NCBI GenBank assembly: GCA_036971475.1
Contig: JBAIZL010000002.1
Coordinates: 332,271,320 to 332,335,319 of the forward strand
Reading direction: 5' to 3'
Source: Prosapia bicincta
Taxonomy: Eukaryota > Arthropoda > Insecta > Hemiptera > Cercopidae
DNA length: 64,000 nt
A program made the position numbers and the translations under genes. Shown here piece by piece: positions 1-12,760 of the stretch; position 1 is the stretch's first letter, and every line of letters starts with the position of its first letter. Below the pieces are notes generated by a model. That model did not search any database. It was not told the DNA's origin and saw only the letters and a program-made list of their open reading frames with translations.

Positions 1-82
1 TGTTGGTGAACCTTCTCTTGATAAAGACTCTGGTGTCATCAGACCGCTCATGCCCACATGGCTTGGTGAGGCAGGAGCACTT
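1..82 (-). CDS. FoxK: FoxK coding exon 7 (partial, gene continues beyond window start)
   Basis: Read on the minus strand after a TTTACAG acceptor (AG at 84-83), the exon encodes R-SAPASPSHVGMSGLMTP followed by ESLSREGSPT. This matches the Ser/Pro-rich segment directly C-terminal to the forkhead domain in FOXK proteins. Exon 6 ends with two bases of a codon (AG) and this exon supplies the third, giving Arg, so the phase agrees. The exon is cut by the window edge and the remaining C-terminal exons are not visible. In this family the SAPASP/SREGSP region is a phosphorylated regulatory tail segment, which is family knowledge and not shown here. The distance to exon 6 is about 11 kb, but phase, strand and sequence all support the join. 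Confidence 0.9.
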
Positions 83-126
83 CTGTAAAGTACAAATATC
101 AAATATTATACCTTTTCAATCACAAG

Positions 127-742
127 TTAAACATGAGAAGAATGAGAAGCTGTGCTTAAAGAATGAAATGACCTTTCTTTAGTGGCGACAGATATTTTAC
201 CGCTCAATGGGTAAATGCCGGAAGCACTGGAATCGAGGTATTTGGAATTGACTTTTGAAATCAAAAAGAAGGACATGATGCTCTGCTGTGAAAGTTTTGT
301 GTAGCAATTGCGAGCTGCCCCATGACGCATCCGCTTCAACATTAGGAGCTCAGTTGAGGTTGTTTTCTCCTGGCGTTCAAAATAAAGCATAACTTTATTC
401 ATTCAAGTGATACTGCTTCAGCGTGGATCATAATATTTGGTTAATTACCACTGTTATTGTATAGAGACAGACCATCACGTCAACACACACATCTCGATAC
501 TGCGCTTTTACTGCACATTTTACAGTTGCTTTTACGCACTATGCTGTGAATAGCAGCTAGTTATGATTACGATATAAAAAGGCAAGTACTTTTACGTTAT
601 GTACGTAACTGTAACGCTTATAAACGTACAGTATTACGTCCAAAACTAATATTTTAACATCAAAAACAATTTTTCAAAATAAAAAAATACCACAAAAACT
701 GGTCCGAATTATGCGGAGATCTGGAGTAATGAAGTTTTACTG
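127..742 (-). mobile_element. Probable pogo/Tigger-type transposon fragment
   Basis: The right edge (about 700-744) reads, on the minus strand, TA-CAGTAAAACTTCATTACTCC followed by TCCGCATAATTCGG, which is the look of a Tigger/pogo terminal inverted repeat beside a TA target. Downstream on the minus strand, 402-127 is open (LYFERQEKTTSTELLMLKRM...) and loosely resembles the post-CENPB region of Tigger transposases. No matching left inverted repeat was found. It sits in FoxK intron 6. Confidence 0.45.
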
Positions 743-1269
743 TAATATGAAATGTAAAGATAAGGCAATAAAGTAATGATTATATTACATATGACATAGA
801 TACTTTGATAAAAATGACAATCAATTACCTCAGTATGTTCCTCGTCACACTGTTCTGAGTAATAATGCTAAGCAACCAGTTTGTTTTGTTGCCTGTCAGT
901 CATCCAGGTACAAAAAAGTGCCAATTTCTTTCTTGGAAAAACTTCTTAAAACAAACTGAACTTGACTCAAGTGGTAATTTTCATGTTCGAAAATGAAAAA
1001 GCAGTTCAATTTTTTTAATAAACTTCCTTTTTCTTAAGTAAAGACAAGAAAACCTCATATTAAATGGTTCAAAATAAAACAAAACATTAAAATATAAAAG
1101 TTAAACCAAATTAAATCCGTTCATAAAACTCCCTGAAGCATTGTTTCACTTGAAGCATCAAAAGTTATCTTGGGATGGTCGGATTTAAAAACGACTCAGG
1201 TACAATGTTCTCCAAACTCTTCTGAAGCACTGACGTAAAAATCAAACCTTTATATAAACATGTATCGAC

Positions 1270-1418
1270 ACTAGAGAAGTTTCAATTAGCCTGGGAGTGA
1301 GCGTGCCGGTGAGCTTGCCGTCTCTAAGAAAATAAGCTGGGAGCTCACCGGCATTCTTTCTGTGCCTCCTAAGGGAACCCAAAGCGTGTCGGAATGCTAG
1401 CCGTGCTGAATGTGTTAA
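1270..1418. mobile_element. Possible piggyBac-type terminal fragment
   Basis: On the minus strand the block begins TTAACACATTCAGCACGGC, similar in layout to the TTAACACGTT...GCTGCGGCG ends of the clearer piggyBac-like element at 55886-56779. Inside, the decamer GCCGGTGAGC near 1305-1315 recurs inverted near 1345. It is GC-rich against an AT-rich background. The other end was not identified, so this is a fragment at best. Confidence 0.35.
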
Positions 1419-2226
1419 TGTCAGACAAGTAGTGATAGATTACAGATTTTCGTCCGTATTTGTTTTCTTTTTTAAGATTCTATCTTTTTTTATTAGTTTA
1501 CTAGTGCTATTTTTATTTCTTTTATGTATTTTTTCTTTTCTCTCTAAATAGATAAAACAATACAAACTACAATTATGCATCCAGTGTGTCCACAAGTGGC
1601 TTACATAGACTAAGTTGTAAAAGTGTTTTGTGACTTTTTAAATGTAGTGATAATAACTCAGATCGAACAAACAATACTCTGCCCACTAGCGCCAGATGCT
1701 ATTGCCTCAGATTTAATGCAACATTCAAGTCATTACCAATATAAAAAATTATACATGAAAACTAATTCTATTCTTTATCATTTGAATAATCGTTAATATT
1801 GTTAGTTTATTTTAGTGAAAGAAATATTGATGGCAGACAACAAAAATGTTCATTTTTTGTAAGTTTGTCAATAGAAAAAATAAATCATTTAAAGATATAA
1901 GTTTATTCTTGTTATAAATTTTAGCCAGGAATTTAATTTTTCTTATACCATATTTATCACCATAAATATATCTGTTATTTAGATAATACAAATTTGTGTA
2001 TAAAAATTATAAAAATAAAACATAAAGTGCACTAAACATAAACTAACAACAGTTGTACTAAGAGCAAAATATTTAATTATTTTTAGTTGCAATTTTAAAT
2101 TAGTACATTCTTCTAAAGAATTTCTGAGTCTGAAATTCTAAAAAAATATTTGATTCATCACTTAAACAATAGTTTATGACTATCCGAACTTTAAATTTAG
2201 TAAATTTCTTACTGAGACAGAACGTT

Positions 2227-2407
2227 TTTGAAATTTGCGGGCTATTTTGTTTGTTGTTTTGTTTACGAACGGTAATGTGATGTATTTGTTTTTCCTGTCT
2301 GTAGTGTTAATTTTAGTGTTTTTTTGTTATTTAACACTACAAACCGGGAAAACAAATACATCACATTACCATTCATAAACAAAACAAAATAGCCCGCAAA
2401 TTTCAAA
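2227..2407. repeat. Foldback inside PLE-A copy 1
   Basis: About 62 bases (2227-2290) containing GAAATTTGCGGGCTATTTTG recur as the reverse complement at about 2346-2407. The short spacer contains a second perfect stem, GTAGTGTTAA (2303-2312) with TTAACACTAC (2331-2340). The RNA would form one long hairpin. Confidence 0.8.
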
Positions 2408-2438
2408 AAGTAGGATACAAAATAGCATACAAAACTAA

Positions 2439-2837
2439 TAACAAGTACAATACAAAATACAACACAACAACAAAGATAAACTACACGCACCAGACGTATA
2501 CAAACTGAACTGCGGCGAATGTAACAAATTCTACATTGGACAAACAGGTCGCAGCTTTAAACAAAGAGTCGAAGAACACAAACATAACACCAACTCAACA
2601 TTTTACAATCACTTAAAAGAAACAGGACACAAATACACAGACATTTACCATAGCCTAGAAATCTTACACATTAATAAAAAAGGACCCCATCTCAACACAC
2701 TAGAACAATATGAAATTTACACACACACAAAAACAAAAAGTACAAACATATTAAACGAACAAATACAATACAAATCACACATACTCTTTGATAGTAAACT
2801 TGATCGAAAACTTATCTTTAAAACCGTCACCGCTTGA
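2439..2837 (+). pseudogene. Penelope GIY-YIG endonuclease C-terminus (fragment)
   Basis: The frame is open from after a TAA at 2436 to TGA at 2835-2837. It reads VYKLNCGECNKFYIGQTGR then SFKQRVEEH, which has the CxxC pair just before the YIGQTGR motif that marks Penelope-type GIY-YIG endonucleases. It continues with LNTLEQYEIYTHTK and ends at ILFDSKL...TVTA. The upstream coding sequence (GYKIAYKTNN-like at 2412-2450) lies in a different frame, so a frameshift separates them. There is no start codon or reverse transcriptase, so this is a dead 3' remnant. In intact PLEs this domain nicks DNA to prime reverse transcription. Confidence 0.8.
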
Positions 2838-3719
2838 CCCAATATCTTCAAGTAGAAGACACTGATGAAGATCGGCACATAGCGATCGAAAACGTTCTGT
2901 CTCAGTAAGTTTTAACAAATTTACTAAATTTGAAGTTCGGATAGTCAAAAACTATTGTTTAAGTGATTAATAAGATTCACCGAACGTATTGGACTACAAA
3001 ATTCGAAAATATTTGAGTTTAGTATTTGTATGAATGTAAATTTTTTTAGTCTAAACTAAACCGCTAAAGGATTTTCCTTGCTTCTATATACATGTATGAA
3101 AGGACAGAATATGCCTATATAAACTAAAGTGTCTTATCCAAGAATATTTGAGGAAATATCTCTTTATTAAATGTTTTGCCTGCTAATGGGTAAGAACATT
3201 TTCAAAATAGAGGTTTTACTGTAGTAGGTTCTATTTTTCATAAAAATAGGAGAAATTTACTTTTTCTAAGAAAAAGTAGGTGATTTTTCTTTTACAGTCG
3301 GGCTGGATTGCACATGTTTTTGTCAGATTACCTGATTAAAAAAAAAAAAAAAGTTTTTTGCCTTACTCATTAGTTTTTAACCTATTTCTTTATTACAAAA
3401 TATCCTGTAAACCTATATTTATATAATTCTAGTATATTTTTCATATGTTTATTTTAATTCCATCAGTTACAGGTTGAGGCATAATGAAAGGGCGATTTTA
3501 AAAAGGCTGTTAAGAAAAAATACTTCGTTAACAAAAGTGTCTAATGTCACAATGTTAAAATTCATGAAAAAGCATTTTACAATAGTAAAATATTGGTTAT
3601 TTTTTTAGGATAACTCCAGTAAGATGGTGTCAATTTAGATGCACATGTTACTTAACCTTGAATACTAATCATATTACTCAACAGTGCAGTGGAATTTGAA
3701 CAACTTCCTGTCTGACCCG

Positions 3720-4330
3720 TTCTTTCATAGGTTCAATTGTACAAGGTGGGTAATACTTTTGTAAAATTTGCTTTTCAGATAACCCCACAAGAAATAGTCA
3801 CATGTTGTAAGGTCCGTGAATGAGAGGGCCGTGCAATATCCCCATATCAGGAGATCACATGATTTGGAAACAAAAGATTGACAATATTTGATGCTTACTC
3901 ACACAATGTGGGAGGTTGCTCCATCCTTCTGGAAAAACATCTCGTTGTTTACATCGTAGTGTGCAAGTTAAGGAGTAAATAAGTATTGCAACATGTCTGT
4001 GTATATCAAGTTACTGTTTAACCATTGCCAAAGCCATCTTCAAAAAAGTGGTTAAATAAATGGTTGCTGATACAGTTCTCTAGGATTAAGATCATTCCAA
4101 AATCAAAAGTTCTGATTGTTCACATATTCAGAGAGATTGAAGTGAGCTTCATAACTCATCCACAAACGGTTTACAATGTCCTTGTCTTGATTAATCAAGT
4201 TGAAAAATTCTAAGCAGAACTGGTTTCGGCTCACATAATTTGTTTCCTCAAGAGCCTGAACCATTTGAATTTTGTAGGGGTGAAATTTCAAATCTTGGCA
4301 TAGAATTCTTCTTACCATACTGTTTAAAAT
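3720..4330 (-). pseudogene. Tc1/mariner-superfamily (DDE_3, DUF4817-type) transposase fragment
   Basis: The minus strand reads VRRILCQDLKFHPYKIQMVQ, then NQFCLEFFNLINQDKDI, LWMSYEAHFNLSEYVNNQNF, and further down QKDGATSH and FPNHVIS-YGDIA. This order (VRRIL..DLKFHPYKIQ, then W-S-EAHF-L-YVN-QN, then QDGA-H, then FP-R-ISR-GD) matches the widespread insect transposase annotated as DUF4817 plus DDE_3. The first acidic catalytic position of the usual MSDEAHF is Y here (MSYEAHF), and stops interrupt the lower part, so it is inactive. No terminal repeats were identified. It lies in FoxK intron 6. Confidence 0.75.
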
Positions 4331-5417
4331 CCCTAGTGTAGAGCTGTGCCAGTAAACCGAGCAACGAGAGCTTTTTTTGTCAACTGTTACATGTTCTGAT
4401 ATTTTTAGGTGTGCACACTGTTTTTGGTCTTTCAGTTTTATTCCTTGTTGTTGATACTATCTCTTTAAAGTTTTCAAACCGCTTTTTATTTACACAGGCA
4501 GTTGGCACCAGCCGATTCATGTTAACGCTGAAGTGGTTGTCAATCCAGAACGTTCAAACTGGTACGAAGTACAGTATTGATAAAATGCTTTGACAGCATA
4601 CGCACTATGCTCTTGGGTCCAGGACTCCATTATGACTAAATGCTATTCACAAAAAATGTAACTGACGTTATCCGCTATACCTTGATTTGTATGTTAATGT
4701 TTGTCTAAACGAGCACCATCTTTCAGGAGTTACCTTAAAACAATAATCGATCTCTTACTATTGTAAAAATATTTTTCATGTATTTTAAGATTGAAAAATG
4801 AAATTTTTTTTTTTAAAGTGCTTTTCTTGATTAGTCTATAAAAAAATCTATCTTTATTATGACTTTGATTTTCCTTCAAGTGAATGTATTTATATCTTTC
4901 ATTTTAACCTTTTCTTTGTTTGGCCTTTATAACACGTTTTGCAAAAGGTGAATTTATTTTATACATTTAATTTTTTATGTGTAATTGGTTTGTCTTGTTT
5001 ATTAATAATTCACTATCAGTTTTTAAAACAATTTTCAAGTTTTTATTTTTTAAGGTTTAATTTACACTAATTTCTCAATTATCCCCTGACAGATTTTCGG
5101 CCTTACTAAGATTTAAAAAAAATTCTAGTGGTAGGTTGGTTAGATGTTACAAGGAAAAACAAGTACAAAAAACATTTGTTTGCTTACTTGTAGCAGCTAT
5201 ATAATACCCAAAAACTACTAGTCACAACTCTAGAACAGAACGTTTGTTTACTAAAGTGTCCTACTATTGTAATAGCCGAAGACTTTATATATATATATAT
5301 ATCACACATCTCAGAATTCTACTCCAATCCAACTTTTTCCTTTCACAATTTCAATTTCCTTTCACATTATCAGCTTGACCATAATACAGTTAGCTTGTTT
5401 TGCGACTTCATTTTACA

Positions 5418-5935
5418 ATGGCTGATAAAAGGAAAATAGTGGTTATATCAATTGAAAAGAAATTCAAATTAATAAAAGAAATTGAAAATGGCCCTTCAAA
5501 AAATCAAATTAACTTGTAGCATGAAACAGGAGAATTCACTGTTAGAAACATTTAAAACAAAACAAGATTAAATTAATTCAATTTGCATCCATATCAAACA
5601 ACTCCTCGTCAATGAAAAAAAAGGAAAGAGCACACAAAAAACAGTTATGAAGAATTAGATTGAATACTTTTAGAATGAATGAGTTATTTGAGAAGTGAAG
5701 AAATTTTTTTTAGGGCCTACTATTGCTGCAGAAGCAAATCAGGTTTTTCCAGATGTTAGGTTTGGAAGGAACATTTGATGCACTATTAACTAGGTTGACA
5801 AGGTTTAAATAACGCCACAGGAAACGAGATATTAGACTTCAGAGAGAAACTAAGTAGTGACATTGTAACACACTTTAGACGGTGTTACATATTAAATTAG
5901 CAAATTTCAGAAAACAAACGAGAATAGATTCAAAA
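5418..5935 (+). pseudogene. Jerky/Tigger transposase, N-terminal part
   Basis: From ATG at 5418 the frame reads MADKRKIVVISIEKKFKLIK then EIENGPSKNQINL, a CENPB-type N-terminal helix-turn-helix as in Jerky/Tigger transposases. A stop follows at about residue 34. Later pieces in shifted frames, near 5740-5870, read QVFPDVRFGR and RDIRLQREKLSSDI, matching the second helix-turn-helix region (IRELSLQGEKLS). There are many stops and frameshifts. The C-terminal half of what is probably the same copy resumes near 7003, with about 1 kb of unrelated sequence between. Confidence 0.7.
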
Positions 5936-7002
5936 TTGTAATAATATATGACTATGTAAAAAAACTGTTATGTATGAGAAATATTTTAATGAGATCTCTG
6001 GCTGATAGTGACATCTAGCGAGAAAAAATTAAAACAAGTAATCAAGCTAGGGATGCGCCCCCCGGATGCGCGATAGGTAGGAAGGTTGCACGCAACTAAT
6101 ATCTCTCTCTCATTTGGCCAAGATGTAAAAGGGAACGGACGTCTCCAAAGAGCAAGAAAATTTATTGGTTTTTTTAAAATTTTAATAATGTAAAGTTTTA
6201 TTTTCGTATACTCATGGCATAGAACACGGCGTACGATACCAGGTACCAGATGGGGCACTGACTTATTGATGGCATTTCCCGAGTCTTTTCCACGAGGATG
6301 ATGCAAGGCTTTTACCGAGATTTTCCACGAGGAGGAAGCGAGGTTACGACAAGTTAATACAGCTAAGTGGGCGATTTAAGACTTTTAAAAATTTATTTCA
6401 AAATTTAAAATGTTTCACAGCAGAATTCTAAATAATGAACATTGAACTTTTTAACTAATTAGCATAACTGTAATTACGCATCTTTTGGTGCCATTATGTT
6501 CACATTGAATTATTAAATTTGATTATATAAAAAGTCAAGTAAACTCGAATACATGTTCATTTTCAGCCATTGATTGATTAATTAATTGAAGGATTGCTAT
6601 CCTCAAAAATTTATAAATAGAATGTAAAATGTTCCATAATCCGTAACTGAGTGTTAAAAATATGTGTCATGATTATAATTTATTTTATTTGTTTTTCTTA
6701 AAATAAAAGATTGTAATTTGCTTTAATTGAATTTAAAAGAGTCATTATTTTACCAGCGCACAATTCCTTGCATTTCAGATTAACAAGCCTTAAGAATTAA
6801 TGTAATAATGTTCTGCTAATTTAAATGATTTAACTTGGTAATTTAAAATATTTTAATGTAACAGAGTTATACCTTCAATTGCGTTACAGACAGACGTCTT
6901 TGTTACGCCTGAACTGTAAGCTAGAAGTGAAAATTAAATTTTTAAGAATTAAAACTAAATAATATTCAATTTGTTAAATTATATACCGTTACAACATACA
7001 GG

Positions 7003-7990
7003 GAGTGGAAACTTTCTATGATCAAGTGTACAGCACTGATGAGTTGGGGGTTGTTTTGGAAATGTTTACTGACACAAACATTGGCCATGACACAAGTCCA
7101 TGAAGCGAATTTCTGTAATGATGTACAGTAATGCATCAGGCGCTCTCTAATTAAAATTGGTAGTGCTTGGTAAATAATAAAAACTGAGATCTTTTAAAGG
7201 GACAAGAGCTGTAACCCTCTCTGTAAACTACTTTAACCTAAAGAAATGTTGGATGGACCAGCAAATATTTAAAGTGGTTTGAAACAAAAATTATACCTGA
7301 AGTCAAAGAGCATATGAAGTCAACAAAATCACTCGAGAAAGCTCTACTCCTGATTGACAATGCCTCATCCCACCCACAGAAAATATTTTTAAAATGGAAA
7401 ATAGAAATTTCATTGTGAAGATTTTGGCTCCTAATGTCATTGCATTTATCCAATGGATCAGGGTGCGGATGAATTAATGCAAAAGAACGTACAGAATAAA
7501 CTTACTGAAAAAAATTATTGTAGATGGAAATGATCTTCAGAACTTCTAGAATGATTACTCGATTCGACAGCATTTATGATATAAACACTGCTTGAGAGTC
7601 AGTTAAACAATTTATGTTAATAAAGTCTTGGAGGCAAATTTTATCTAATGTGGAAAATATTGTATAAAAGTCTGCAGAGGAAAAATAAGAAGACATTCCT
7701 GTTTGTGATTTAGCTAATTTAGCGAGATCCACAATATGAGGAAATGATATTGATGAAGGAAACATTGTTGAATAGATTAACTGTGACGGTAATGATCCAG
7801 GCTTCGAATATCTTACTGAAGAACAAACAGTTGATAGAGCATCATATATGGTTTCGGTAGAGAGTGAGGAAGAGGATAAAACAAAGAAGGAAATTTTCAT
7901 GACACAGCTCAAACATCAAAGAACTTTTTCAATGTATGGAGGAATAATACAATGTGTTGCTTTGTGATGAAATGGTACTAAAAGACATCA
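7003..7990 (+). pseudogene. Jerky/Tigger transposase, DDE and C-terminal part
   Basis: Readable pieces in order are FYDQVYSTDELGVVL (the QVYNADETGL position), KTKIIPEVKEHMKSTKSLEK, ALLLIDNASSHPQ (second catalytic Asp), ILAPNVIAFIQWI, and at 7776 onward NCDGNDPGFEYLTEEQTVD and SVESEEEDKTKKEI. This is the order of a pogo-type (Jerky/Tigger) DDE transposase. The first catalytic motif is STDE where NADE/T is usual. Stops and frame changes are frequent. The C-terminal GNDPGFEYLTEEQ piece is closely similar to the fragment at 62640-62994, so both come from one family. Confidence 0.75.
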
Positions 7991-9396
7991 AACTGAAGAA
8001 AATAAGACATGTTTAAGAAAATGGTTGTCACGCTACCCAATACTATGAATAATCAGAAGTTTTCCTTTCTTTTGTATTGTGATGGGCATTAGACTGTAAA
8101 ATTTCATTGAAATTTAATTTTCAATTGATTTATTAATGTATCCATTATTTCTGCAATTTGATATATTTTTATTTATTTTTCCTTTCCTTTTTTTATCAAG
8201 GGGTATTTTAAAGATTCTATATAAAAATACATTACATGCAACCAGTTAATGTTAACTATATAACTGTTTTGGAGCCAGTCCACATCATCTGCATGTGCTT
8301 ATATGATTGACAAAGGAGAAATTCTATATAATATATATAAAATAATTTTAGAATCATTCTTTTAATCTATGTGTCTATATTTGGAAACAGTGGATTATTA
8401 TTACCACAGTCTCTTAGTTAATATAAAAATTAATCAAATAAGCTTAAAACTTTGCCAGAACTAACCAAAGAATGAATGAGTATATGTGTGTGTGCCTGAG
8501 TATGTGTGTGGCATAATTACTATATTATAAATTAATACATGTTATAAAAGTTTAAAGATTGGTTCTCTAAATTGCGTTCATACATAGATTTTATACTTAT
8601 ACAGTTACAATTGAATTAAGTATGCAGGGTTAAGGAAACCAGACAGGCCCACCAACAACAATAGAAGGACAGGTAGAATTTGTACTATACCCTCAGCGGT
8701 CGCGTATTGTTATTAAGTTTTGACCTTTCGGTCACTTATTGTTATTGAATTTAAACTTTTACACTCGGAAGGAAATATTGGTGGGCCCTTCTCTTTTAAC
8801 AAAAGCACTTTTACAAACCAGCAGGCACAGCGACTCGATAAGCTGAAGATCACAGATGATAATTGTGCAAATGCAGTTACACTTTGGCCATATATACTGT
8901 ACTTTGTATAAAGAGCGAACAACCAACAAAAATAAGTTAATTATTATAACTAATCAACCATATTTTTCAGCATATAAAAATGAAATTATTAAACTAGAAC
9001 AAAATACATACTTACACAAAATGTGATGAAGTTTTTCACGGCTATTTCATTTCCGAATAGAATGGTTCTCCAGCTGCTCCAAGTAATATGGAAAATTATT
9101 GATTTAAAATAGTAAACTATTTATGGAACAATTTCCTTATTTTTCCCAAAGCGGCCCAGAGAGCATGGTCATATTTCTTCTTAATCTTGGAGTCACTTCA
9201 TATGCAGCCATTTATATTTACACGAAGCTGCTAAAAGTAGCATTGCCATTTTTTTCTTTTTAATCTAGGACTTATCTAAACTACCTATCTATTATTTATA
9301 TCAAGTAACTGGATTTGGTGTTGTCTGGTTTATTCTATTCTATGACATAAATATCTATATTCATATATTACTAATTCAAATGTTTCACACAATCAT

Positions 9397-10265
9397 TCAG
9401 GGAAGAAATAATTAATTGCCTTAAAAAAATCTTCAAACTGGTCTGGCTTTATTAAAACAATATTTCTCCATACGTATTCCACAAGGTATGTTTTGAACGT
9501 CGTGACTGCCATTTGACCTATTCTTCAACATATATCACGTTTTATCTTAGCTCAGCAACTTTCTATTGTCTGTATATGCACATTACGATCACCAGGACCA
9601 ACAAAATTGAGAGTGATTGACCGTTTTGAGTAGATATCAATTTTGACTCAGAGAATTGTACCCCCTCCATATAGCAGTAATAACTGTCATCCCTGGGTCC
9701 ACGTTTTCTATTATTATATGCAGTAATGTAGCTGAATCCCTTTTTTCAACAATTTTCAGAAAACGTTTTTTACTGTCTCTATACCACCAAATACCTAACG
9801 AGTTTTAGTCAAACGCCCACAATTGTACTTACGTTTCCCAAACGCGCTTTCATCCAATTCAACAATTTGTCCTACGCCACCTACTTTAGTTGAGTTCTCC
9901 AGAAGCCAAAATACAAGAATCTCCGTGAAAGGATTTATCAGCTTCCTCACTGTAGGCCGCAAAATTCCAGTCTCACAAATAATAAAAAACTGATATTTCA
10001 ATATATATGCTACCAAAACTATGATCAAATAAAGTAGAGTAACTTGAGCTCATCCCAAAATGGTTTTGTCTCTTATGTGTTTTGTAATTCTGTAGTTACG
10101 AATCCCATATTTATAAATCATATTGACCTTTGCTACGCAGTTGAGATGCATCATCGCACACTTCACACATTTTATTGATGGTTTCACCAGTTTATAGTCT
10201 TTTAGAAAACTTTTCATACCTCTTTTTGAAATATGTTGACAGAATGCAGTAATACTATCAAACAT
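9397..10265 (-). pseudogene. Merlin (ISXO2/IS1595-like) transposase, broken
   Basis: On the minus strand, 10265-10050 reads ...SFLKDYKLVKPSIKCVKCAM, the N-terminal zinc-finger region. Then 10028-9795 gives GQIVELDESAFGKRKYNCGR, the diagnostic first-Asp motif of ISXO2/Merlin transposases. Below that, in shifted frames, come VNHSLNFVGPGD, VHIQTIES (the catalytic Glu region) and a C-terminus near WRNIVLIKPDQFEDFFKAIN, ending at a stop at 9397-9399. At least three frameshifts and a stop after the TIES segment make it inactive. Merlin elements normally leave 8-9 bp target duplications, and I could not find the ends. It lies inside FoxK intron 6. Confidence 0.8.
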
Positions 10266-11070
10266 ACACTTTATGGTGAGAGGGGTATAATGTGAATATA
10301 ATGATGTGACACTGAAGGTGGTTATCTACCAACTAAAAGTTCCTTAAAGAAACGTGAAGGGTCCACTGATGAGTGTAATCAAGCGGAAACCGAGAACAAT
10401 ATAGTATCCTGTTGAAGAGTAATAGGGACCTTTATTTCTTACCTGGTTTTCTTCACTCAAGTATGCATACTATTTATAAAAAAGCTTATACAGGTGTTAA
10501 AACAAAATTGCTCTTAAAAATTACTTGAAATATATAAAATAAATTTACTAATAGATTTGCTTAAGTAAAATCATCATGTTTCTCTTAATTTAACTTTTAA
10601 CCACTACATGCTATATTCCAACTAATTGTTGACTTTTAAGACGAGTATAACAATAAAATCACTATTAGTAATTTTTAGCCACTTTTAGTTTTTAGTAATG
10701 AAATGAATTATCGTAACAAAAATAATTGTCCTTGAAATTAAATCAATATGATCAAACAACTTTCAATACAATAAATACAAATTATAAAATAAGATAAAAC
10801 ATTTAATGAAAAATTATTACACAAAGAATAAGAAAAGTTAACATTCACTTGCAGGTCATCATTTTTCGTTTCTTCCACTTCTTTTCATAAATCCTAAGAA
10901 ATAATCACATTTTTTTAAAAATTAGGTCTTTTTAAGTATTAACAATTTAAGTAAATAACAAAACTGGTAAAACAACGGGCATAACAAAGAACTAAAATAA
11001 TGCCTTCTTAATTAAAAATTCAATCTAACAGGTACGAATTGGACATAAAATTATTAACATGACAGACTTA

Positions 11071-11427
<357 letters not shown>

Positions 11428-11577
11428 TCAATCAACTAAAGCTTATAAACGGTGCCAACCCAAAATTTACTACCTGCAAATTACTACCTTTAAAATATTT
11501 CATTCTATTTTTGGATAAGCGTGCAAAATAAAATTGTACGCATTACAAGAAAAAAAATAAACCTGCTTGTTGTAAAC

Positions 11578-11736
11578 ATCTTGAATTCACTAGTTAAATT
11601 AAAAGAAATTATTGCGTAACTGAGTGAATACTTTTAAATTTATTTGGTAGCGAGTCGGCTTTGTCAATGAAATGATTATTTCGAAACACGTCAGCAAGTA
11701 ATTTCAAAAGTATTCACTCAGTTACGCAATAATTAC
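11578..11736. mobile_element. PLE family C foldback (solo terminal repeat)
   Basis: Arms at 11606-11640 (ATTGCGTAACTGAGTGAATAC) and 11700-11734 are inverted copies. The centre contains GAAAT-GATT-ATTTC (11669-11682) followed by GAAAC and ACGTC (11683-11692). The GAAACxCGTCAxCAAGTAA core and the tail TTGAATTCACTxxTTAAA recur at 60790-60890, beside a GIY-YIG fragment, and in part at 27190, which identifies the source as a Penelope-like family. No target duplication was found. Confidence 0.65.
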
Positions 11737-12760
11737 TTATAATAAAAGTAAATTGGTTGCTTATGGAGTAAAAATAATATTTTGTGATTAATAGATAGAA
11801 TTTTGATTTGTTTGTCAATTTTATTTCACAATTTTTTTAGAATGTGATAGTTTTGTAAATTAATCAGAAAAGAAAACAAAAATGTAATTGAATGTAAATA
11901 ATATATTTTTTAGCTACTATCAGCATTTATCTGAAAAAAAAACAAATTTATGAAATATGTAGACCTCTTTCCATACTCATTAATACTTATAAAATAACAA
12001 GTCCTAATTGTTTATAGAGTTAAAATTGAAAGAGTAGTTTTTTAACTACTATATCCATTTATCTGAACCCCTCTTAACTGGAACATGGCTTAACCAGAAA
12101 AGGTGCGTACCATAATTAAATTAATTATTGATATAATTAAGGTGCAATACAGTGTTCCATGAAATAAGCTGTAAATACAATATGAGGTTATAGTATAACG
12201 AATTGACTGAATTCTCAACCTTTGTTATATATTTAACTGTTGAAGTAAAGTCATAAAGTATATTATGTATTAATTTCTCTTGTGTTAACCCATTCATGTG
12301 TCAGTTACTTTAGTTGGAAAGCAATAACTTAATTTAAACAAAATGTTTGATCTTGGTTGAAAATTATTTCAAAAAATCATACGTCAAAATTAAACTAAAT
12401 GTATTTTGATTAAAACGTTTTGTTCATTAATTAAGTTTTTTTTTAGTTCAAGTAAAAACTATGAGTAGCAAATGCTTATAGTTATAAAAAAATTTATATG
12501 CAATAATAATTTGTTAAAAGCACTTTGTCATCTCTTTATACATGAGAACTCTGTACTACATCGTTATTTATTTTTTAATGCCAAGTCTGTTTTATCCCTC
12601 TTAACAAGTTATTGTCTTTAAAACACTTTATCGTTCAGTTGCAGATTAGAGACCGCTGTGAGTGCGGAAGTGCAGTAACACTAAACCTGTACCCACTTTA
12701 GGATAGGCCTAAGATCTGTATCATTGCCTTAACATGTTGTTAATAAAATATATATATATT

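Larger units (their letters stand above)
2154..3005 (+). mobile_element. Penelope-like element, family A, copy 1 (5'-truncated, partly inverted)
   Basis: The block is flanked by an 11-bp direct repeat AAAATATTTGA (2143-2153 and 3006-3016), the target duplication. Both ends carry the same terminal sequence in inverted orientation: CACTTAAACAATAGTTTATG near 2160 and its complement near 2950. Inside lie a foldback (2227-2407) and a GIY-YIG endonuclease fragment. Inverted 5' pieces of the terminal repeat are a known habit of Penelope-like retroelements. No reverse transcriptase part remains. The tail AAGATTCACCGAACG...GGACTACAAAATTC at the 3' end recurs in the other family A copies. Confidence 0.8.

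Noticed and set aside
5986..6306. Minus-strand open stretch of 106 codons in a GC-richer patch
   Set aside because: No recognisable domain. It probably belongs to whatever separated the two halves of the Jerky copy, but the boundaries are unclear.
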